Origin: Polynucleobacter sp. JS-Safj-400b-B2
GTDB taxonomy: Bacteria > Pseudomonadota > Gammaproteobacteria > Burkholderiales > Burkholderiaceae
Assembly (NCBI RefSeq): GCF_018881975.1
Contig: NZ_JACVPJ010000001.1
Location: forward strand, 248,001 to 312,000
Length of the DNA stretch: 64,000 bases
Reading direction: 5' to 3'
The notes under the pieces were generated by a model. That model worked only from the letters and a program-made list of their open reading frames with translations, was not told the DNA's origin and did no database searches. A program made the position numbers and the translations under genes. Within the stretch, counting starts at the first letter, position 1. Every line of letters starts with the position of its first letter. Positions 58,924 through 64,000 of the stretch are shown here, piece after piece.

Positions 58924-61900
58924 GTGATCACATGAGTGCGTTCCCAAGCAAACAAGCTTACTCAGAAAAGCTGGCCTGTGATCCGCAGTGCTCAGTGATT
59001 GTTTCTGCTTGCGCAGGAAGCGGCAAGACATGGCTGCTAGTTGCACGGCTGGTACGGCTGTTGCTCGACGATGTGAAGCCACAAGAAATCCTCGCGCTAA
59101 CGTTTACGCGAAAAGCAGCGCAAGAAATGCGTGACCGACTATATGGATTGCTGGAACAATTTTCTAAAAGTGATGATGCCTCTTTGATCAAGGAACTCAC
59201 CGCTAGAGGAATGGAAAAAGAGCAGGCTGAAAAGTGCCTGCCCAAAGCTAAAGCGCTGTATGAGCAAGTGCTTGCAAACCCACAGCCGATTGTGATCGAT
59301 ACCTTTCATGGCTGGTTTGGAAGGTTACTTGGCGCGGCCCCGGTATCACTTGGCATTCAGCCGGGGTTCAAGTTGCGTGAAGATGCTAAGAGACTCCAAG
59401 AGGAGTGTCTTGATGATTGGTGGGGTGATCTCACGCCAGAGCTCAAGGCGCATTACGACGTCTTGCTCAAATATTTAGGCTCTCACGAGACGCAAAAACT
59501 CTTAATGGGTAAAGGTAGTCTCTTTAAGCAAAGAGGCGCATGGACTTTCTTTGCTAAGAAATGCCATCAAACTGGCGTTACTCCAATTGAGCAACTAAAG
59601 CAATCTCTGCATAAACTCAATATGCCAAACCCATTACTGGCTACGTGGAATGCGCCTAATGCATTAGCTGACCTCGAGTTTTTGGAGTATTGCTTTAAAA
59701 ATAGCAGTACCAATGATCAAAAGCTATTGGCTAATTTAATGCCGGCCCTAGCCTGTAAAAAGGGTAGCGGCAACGTGATGGATGTTGCCAAGAGTTTGCA
59801 AGATGTCTTTTTGACGAAAAGCCCTGTGAAGTACCGCAGTGGTAACGATACGATTTTGAATGTTTTGGAAACCTTCTTAAATAATGAAGGTAAAGCAGAT
59901 CGCATAAGTGATTACATTGTCATCAAGCAAAACTGGGGCCACACCTTTGAGGAATACCTTCTCTGGCAGGCAGAGCAGGAAGTCTTTTCGATTAATGAAG
60001 CCTGGTTTGCCTTGAATCAATCCATGATGGCGCACGCCAACGCCCAAAAAGAGAATATGCGCGTACGTGATTTTGACGATTTAGAGGTTGGCGTTAGCTT
60101 ATTGATGGGTGAGCCTGAGCACGCAGCCTATCTTCAATCGCGCCTTGATGCAAAGTACAAACAAATTTTGGTGGATGAGTTCCAAGATACCAACCCATTG
60201 CAGTGGCAAATTCTGCGAGCTTGGTTAGCGGGCTATAGCGAAGGTGATGAACGGCCAAAAGTTTTTATCGTAGGCGATCCAAAGCAATCAATTTATCGCT
60301 TTCGCCGTGCCGATCCTCGATTGTTTGTAAGTGCAGCGCAGTTTTTACATCAACGTCATGATGCTGCTTACATTGAGCAGGATAAAACGCGCCGTAACGC
60401 CCCCGAAATCAACAGCGCTGTTAATAGAATCTTTCAGGGTGAGCAAGTACCTCCTGACTACCCGTATTCAGAGCAGCAAACGCTGTGGTCCACCCCAGAT
60501 GAGAGTAAGCCTGCCGACGCTTATGCTGGGCAAGGCGAGATTTACTTGCTGCCATTGATTGCTTATGCAGAGCAGACGCAGGAATTGCGAGAGGGCAGTG
60601 CATTTGATGGGGCGATTGCTGATTCAAGTGAAACGGTTGGAGTAATTCAGCGTCAGCATGAGGGTGAGTTGGTTGCACGCCTGATTAAAGAAGTTATTGC
60701 TACACGCAAGGTCGCTGATAAAGAAGGCGCTAAGGAAATTTGGCGTGAGGCTAGAGCAAGTGATTTCCTGTTGCTAGTAAAGTGTCGTAAATACTTACCT
60801 CAATATGAAAGAGCCCTGCGTGATGTAAAGCTTGCTTACGAAAGTCCACGCCTTGGTGGCTTACTCAATACTCTTGAGGTCGACGATCTAATTGCCTTGC
60901 TTACTATATTGCTAACGCCTCGGCATGATTTACCGTTAGCTCAGGCTCTCAGAAGCCCCATTTTTGGTTTTGCAGAAAAACAAATGCAGCAATTGGCTAT
61001 AGCAATGACTTCTGGTCAATACCGTTCTTGGTGGGATGCATTGCAAGATAGTCAGGATGCAAAGCTACAAGGAGCTGCGCGTTATCTCCAGCATTGGCGC
61101 CTATTGGGCGAGCGCTTGCCAGTTCATGACCTGCTTGATCGCATTTATCAAGAAGGTGATGTGCGACTTAAATATGCCGCAGTCTGTCAGGAGTTGGACC
61201 GTCCACAGGTATTGGCGAACTTAGATGCATTCCTAGAGGTCGCACTCAATCAAGATGGCGGTCAATACCCAAGCTTGAGTCGTTTTATTCAGGAGATGAA
61301 TACCAAACGCCGCGGTGATGATGATGAAACACCCGATGAAGGTGATGTCGATGCGGCTAGTGATGACAACTTGGTTGAAGTAGATGAAGAGAGCGAGATG
61401 TCAGAGGAGGATCGCCATAAGCGCGTGCGCCTGATGACAATTCATGGCGCTAAAGGGCTGGAATCGCCATTTGTCATCATACTCGATGCGAACAATACTG
61501 ACACTAATGTCGACTACAGCGGCGTCTTAATTGATTGGGTGCCTCAAGAAGAGAGTCCATCCCATTTATCCCTGTTTACCTCTAAAACATTAACTACCCC
61601 CCGCGCCGAAATCAATGAGGCTGAGAAGCAAATCGGTGAAAAAGAAAACTGGAACCTACTTTACGTCGCCATGACTCGTGCACGTCAAGGTCTATGGATT
61701 AGTGGTGATGCCCAAAAGCCTACTACCAATAATCCCAGTGGCTTGGATAAAGCTTCTTGGTATGGCAAGGCGAGCAAAGCTGAGTTGTCTGTGTATCAGG
61801 TAGGTGAGCAAGTAGTGGCTAAGGAGGAGTTTGAGGCCATCAAACCTGCGCAAGAAAACGCAGTTGAGGATTTTGTCTTGGACTGGGACTCTGCGCAAGA

Positions 61901-62456
61901 AAGTCATGCGCAAATGCTGTCTGACATCGAGAGCGGTGTGACGGTTGAAGTATTTGCCGGTGAAGATGAGAAAGTAGGCAATCCCGATCCAGAAATCCTA
62001 GAAGAGGGCACAAACTTCCATAAGTTACTCGAGTTCCTCACTCCAGACTCTAGTAATGAAGCAAAGCCACCTATGCCAAGCGAGCAAGAGCTCATGAATT
62101 GGCTAGGGGTAGATGAGGAGCATGCAAAAACGCTGATCGCTCGCACAAAAACAGTACTAGAGGCTCCCGAACTTAAGCGCTATCTTGCCTCAGGTGAATG
62201 GCTACAAGCGTGGAATGAACTAGATATCGCTAGCAAGGATGGCAAGAGCTATCGCATGGATCGCTTGGTGGAGTTTGGCGACCATTTGGCCATCATCGAT
62301 TACAAGCTCACCATCCCGGAGATGGGTAGCGAGAAATATGAAAAGTACCGTAAGCAATTACAGGGCTACCAAGCTGAACTCACACGCATCAGAACAGATA
62401 AACCAAACAAGGCTTACTTGATTTCGTCTAAGGGCGAGATAGTCGAAGTAAGGTAA
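58920..62456 (+). CDS. addA: AddA-like UvrD helicase-nuclease
   Basis: This protein has an SF1 helicase core: Walker A IVSACAGSGKTWLLVARLVR near residue 30, LALTFTRKAAQEMRDR, motif II ILVDEFQDTNPLQW near residue 417, VFIVGDPKQSIYRFRRAD and MTIHGAKGLESPFVII. The C-terminal nuclease has EGTNFHKLLEFL and YRMDRLVEFGDHLAIIDYKL. It resects DNA ends with AddB. GTG 58920 overlaps the addB stop (GTGA) and has AGGGG upstream; ATG 58932 is a possible alternative. Length (1178) is normal for AddA. Confidence 0.87.
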   Translation: MSDHMSAFPSKQAYSEKLACDPQCSVIVSACAGSGKTWLLVARLVRLLLDDVKPQEILALTFTRKAAQEMRDRLYGLLEQFSKSDDASLIKELTARGMEKEQAEKCLPKAKALYEQVLANPQPIVIDTFHGWFGRLLGAAPVSLGIQPGFKLREDAKRLQEECLDDWWGDLTPELKAHYDVLLKYLGSHETQKLLMGKGSLFKQRGAWTFFAKKCHQTGVTPIEQLKQSLHKLNMPNPLLATWNAPNALADLEFLEYCFKNSSTNDQKLLANLMPALACKKGSGNVMDVAKSLQDVFLTKSPVKYRSGNDTILNVLETFLNNEGKADRISDYIVIKQNWGHTFEEYLLWQAEQEVFSINEAWFALNQSMMAHANAQKENMRVRDFDDLEVGVSLLMGEPEHAAYLQSRLDAKYKQILVDEFQDTNPLQWQILRAWLAGYSEGDERPKVFIVGDPKQSIYRFRRADPRLFVSAAQFLHQRHDAAYIEQDKTRRNAPEINSAVNRIFQGEQVPPDYPYSEQQTLWSTPDESKPADAYAGQGEIYLLPLIAYAEQTQELREGSAFDGAIADSSETVGVIQRQHEGELVARLIKEVIATRKVADKEGAKEIWREARASDFLLLVKCRKYLPQYERALRDVKLAYESPRLGGLLNTLEVDDLIALLTILLTPRHDLPLAQALRSPIFGFAEKQMQQLAIAMTSGQYRSWWDALQDSQDAKLQGAARYLQHWRLLGERLPVHDLLDRIYQEGDVRLKYAAVCQELDRPQVLANLDAFLEVALNQDGGQYPSLSRFIQEMNTKRRGDDDETPDEGDVDAASDDNLVEVDEESEMSEEDRHKRVRLMTIHGAKGLESPFVIILDANNTDTNVDYSGVLIDWVPQEESPSHLSLFTSKTLTTPRAEINEAEKQIGEKENWNLLYVAMTRARQGLWISGDAQKPTTNNPSGLDKASWYGKASKAELSVYQVGEQVVAKEEFEAIKPAQENAVEDFVLDWDSAQESHAQMLSDIESGVTVEVFAGEDEKVGNPDPEILEEGTNFHKLLEFLTPDSSNEAKPPMPSEQELMNWLGVDEEHAKTLIARTKTVLEAPELKRYLASGEWLQAWNELDIASKDGKSYRMDRLVEFGDHLAIIDYKLTIPEMGSEKYEKYRKQLQGYQAELTRIRTDKPNKAYLISSKGEIVEVR

Positions 62457-62460
62457 ATCC

Positions 62461-62808
62461 TTAAGCTGCGGCCTTGAATTTGTTGGTCATTAAAGTGCCT
62501 TTACTCAACTTCTTTTCAACAGTAGATATTGATTTGGATTCTCTTTTCACTTCACCAAGCACTTGGTTGATAAATGTTTGCCAACCTTCACCTTTAGATT
62601 TATAAAAATCTAAAACATCCTTATCAATCCTTAGGGTAACTTGTTCTTTAATTCCGCTACCCGCAGGTCTTCCCCTGCCGCGAACGACTCTGTGTTTAAT
62701 CGCATTCCACTCTTCTTCCGTGATAGGCGGGTTATCGGGGTCAGATAAGGCGGCCTTAGTAATTGCGGCATCCTCTTCGACACTCAGTCTAATTAGCTTC
62801 TTCTTCAT
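62461..62808 (-). CDS. brnA: BrnA-type antitoxin
   Basis: This 115-residue protein matches BrnA: PDNPPITEEEWNAIKHRVVR, RGRPAGSGIKEQVTLRID and DVLDFYKSKGEGWQTFINQV form the ribbon-helix-helix DNA-binding part, which also represses the operon. It neutralises the BrnT ribonuclease. Its start overlaps the end of brnT by 20 bases. The C-terminal about 30 residues are an extension past the usual length. Confidence 0.85.
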   Translation of the reverse strand: MKKKLIRLSVEEDAAITKAALSDPDNPPITEEEWNAIKHRVVRGRGRPAGSGIKEQVTLRIDKDVLDFYKSKGEGWQTFINQVLGEVKRESKSISTVEKKLSKGTLMTNKFKAAA

Positions 62809-63061
62809 AGATTTTCATCTCACGGTTATTTGCTTTTCTTAAACTAATAATTCTCATCGCTATTTTTGACTCTACATAAATCACGCAATACAGGCGTTCA
62901 TTCATTAACACCAAAGCAATCCGTCTTTCTTCACCGTAATCCTTTCTTTCATCGATCCAGCTAAAGGCTGTATCCCAATCAAGTATCTTTGCATCTGAGA
63001 GCGGAAGGCCATGTTTTGCGAGGTTTGAATCATTTTTTGCCGAATCATAAGTGAATTTCAT
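62789..63061 (-). CDS. brnT: BrnT-type ribonuclease toxin
   Basis: This 90-residue protein reads KFTYDSAKNDSNLAKHGLPL, DWDTAFSWIDERKDYGEERR, VESKIAMRIISLRKANNREM, as in BrnT, a RelE-fold mRNA-cleaving toxin. The toxin precedes the antitoxin, as in the first described brnTA of Brucella. An inverted repeat lies just upstream. The pair sits between addA and a TPR gene. Confidence 0.88.
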   Translation of the reverse strand: MKFTYDSAKNDSNLAKHGLPLSDAKILDWDTAFSWIDERKDYGEERRIALVLMNERLYCVIYVESKIAMRIISLRKANNREMKIYEEEAN

Positions 63062-63069
63062 CGGGAATA

Positions 63070-63116
63070 TTGTAGTTACGTTAAATCATAGCATTAATGA
63101 ATTAATATAACTACAA
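63070..63116. promoter_or_regulatory. brnTA operator: inverted repeats
   Basis: TTGTAGTTA (63070-63078) and TAACTACAA (63108-63116) form a perfect 9-bp inverted repeat, and a second palindrome ATTAAT-GA-ATTAAT lies between them (63093-63106). They are directly upstream of brnT and suit cooperative binding of BrnA dimers for autorepression. Confidence 0.6.
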
Positions 63117-63280
63117 AAATTATGGGAATTTCAATCTAAAGAAGAGGGTAGCAAGGAGTGTGAAGGGGGTGTTCATGCCCTTGAATTTCCCGTAAAAGCC
63201 CCCATATGGATGATGAATAGCAAAAATGCCTAAACTGGCGATAATAAAATTCGCAGCAAAACATTTCACGGGGAGTCATG

Positions 63281-64000
63281 ATGAAAATGGGTAATTTACT
63301 CAAGTTGTTTGTTGGTGTATTCGCAAGCGCGCTATTACTAACGAGTCATCTTGCTTTTGCAGAAGCTACTTTGCCCGAGGTCTATCAAGCAATTGAATCT
63401 GGGCAATTGGCAAAAGCGGATGCCATGATGCAAGAGGTCTTGAAAAATCATCCTAATAGCGGCAAGGCACATTACATGGCTTCTGAGCTTTACCTCAAAG
63501 AAGGTAAGTTAGATGCTGCAAGAAGCGCTTTTGTACAAGCAGAAAATCTGGCGCCAGGTTTACCATTTGCTCAACCTGATTCTGTACAAAGGCTCCAAGC
63601 GCAATTACGTGCAGGTACAGCACCGGGCAACGTTAATACTAATGCGGGTGCAAGTTCCATCTTTACTAGCCCAGTTTTTTGGATCTTGATTGCTATCTTG
63701 GTTGCGGGCGTAATCTTCTTTATGAGGAAGCGCCAGCAGCCAGTGGAGGTTTATAACGCGCCGACTGCAAATGGACCATATCCAGGGGCACCAGGAGCGC
63801 CTGGCACCTATCCGCCTGGTTACCCAGGCGCACCAGCATCTGGTATGGGCGGTGGTTTAATGGGTAGCTTAGCGACTGGTGCAGCACTCGGTGCTAGTAT
63901 GGTTGCTGGTGAAGCTTTGGCAAGTCATTTAATGGGCGGTAATCAACGCCCAAATCCAAACCTCAATAACGACTTTAACCAAGTAGGCGGTCAAGCACCA
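63281..64000 (+). CDS. TPR-containing secreted/membrane protein (partial, 5' part)
   Basis: ATG 63281 is favoured because GGGGAG lies 5 bases upstream. A signal peptide ends LAFAEA, and a tetratricopeptide-like region follows (VYQAIESGQLAKADAMMQEV, AHYMASELYLKEGKLDAARS). A membrane helix comes next (VFWILIAILVAGVIFFM), then a Gly/Pro/Ala-rich segment and a Gly/Ala-rich stretch LMGSLATGAALGASMVAGEA. The frame is open to the right edge, so the C-terminus is missing. Function is unknown; the fold is a TPR membrane protein. Confidence 0.75.
   Translation, partial: MKMGNLLKLFVGVFASALLLTSHLAFAEATLPEVYQAIESGQLAKADAMMQEVLKNHPNSGKAHYMASELYLKEGKLDAARSAFVQAENLAPGLPFAQPDSVQRLQAQLRAGTAPGNVNTNAGASSIFTSPVFWILIAILVAGVIFFMRKRQQPVEVYNAPTANGPYPGAPGAPGTYPPGYPGAPASGMGGGLMGSLATGAALGASMVAGEALASHLMGGNQRPNPNLNNDFNQVGGQAP

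Noticed and set aside
1..64000. CRISPR arrays, tRNA/rRNA genes, insertion sequences
   Set aside because: I looked for spaced direct repeats, tRNA-like cloverleaf ends, transposase motifs and terminal inverted repeats by eye and found none. A program scan could still find a weak one.

Overview
The window looks like a chromosome segment of a free-living freshwater betaproteobacterium of the Burkholderiaceae, most likely Polynucleobacter or a close relative. The reasons are moderate to low G+C, small intergenic gaps, several orphan Bug-type (tripartite tricarboxylate) periplasmic receptors, an AddAB-like exonuclease pair, a type B L31 with a long Ala/Lys tail, and many short Ala/Lys/Pro-rich proteins. 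This assignment rests on gene content and style only. I saw no tRNA, rRNA, CRISPR array, insertion sequence or prophage, and no gene-free stretch longer than about 300 bases. The longest gaps are the rho leader (55258-55510), the spacer before the last gene (63062-63280), 39331-39541 and 53795-53994.

Layout. 1-2420: oxidative and electrophile stress (partial rubrerythrin, divergent OxyR-type regulator, old yellow enzyme). 2475-5469: small membrane protein, Fur-box-preceded cytochrome b561, DUF4239-type membrane protein, FMN alpha-hydroxyacid dehydrogenase. 5616-11880: two EamA exporters, class V aminotransferase, nitrobindin-like protein, NAD(P)H-hydrate dehydratase, orphan solute receptor, small secreted or anchored proteins. 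12046-17210: LOG protein, channel-like membrane protein, HI0933 flavoprotein, TerC, group II truncated haemoglobin, helical protein, Trp-rich protein, lipoprotein. 17339-25843: Tat-exported FAH-fold protein, four-domain rhodanese, Bug receptor, Hc1-like protein, 3-hydroxyisobutyrate dehydrogenase, selD, TlpA thioredoxin, Tat-exported transglutaminase. 25912-29557: RhlE-like helicase, cysteine-dioxygenase-like protein, thioesterase, acetyltransferase, duplicated-domain secreted protein.

29654-35222 is a molybdate/tungstate block: molbindin, two paralogous TupA-like receptors, a divergent regulator joining a ModE-like HTH to a PBP-like sensor, an OFA-family MFS transporter and ModA. No ABC permease or ATPase gene is present. 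36039-38190 is a Fur-box-preceded feoAB operon. 38287-46221 holds two more FAH-fold proteins (one Tat-exported), an outer-membrane-like protein, two Bug receptors, SemiSWEET, a lipoprotein alpha/beta hydrolase, a crotonase-fold protein lacking both usual glutamates, and a DUF5993-dsbB pair.

46281-50221 is a four-lipoprotein operon (COG3014, YcfL, LpoB and an LpoB/CsgG-like protein) that probably tunes peptidoglycan synthesis. 50245-53387 has a MATE transporter split in two overlapping frames and a membrane glycosyltransferase. 53447-55837 holds the housekeeping genes rpmE2, rho and trxA. 55948-62456 encodes an AddB/AddA-like helicase-nuclease. 62461-63061 is a brnTA toxin-antitoxin module with a strong inverted repeat upstream. 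A TPR membrane protein runs off the right edge.

The strongest leads are the molybdate/tungstate block with its unusual regulator, the lipoprotein operon, the two Tat-exported FAH-fold proteins, the split MATE gene, and the DUF4239 gene whose first membrane helix is encoded with no usual start codon. None of these is proven to be a new system.
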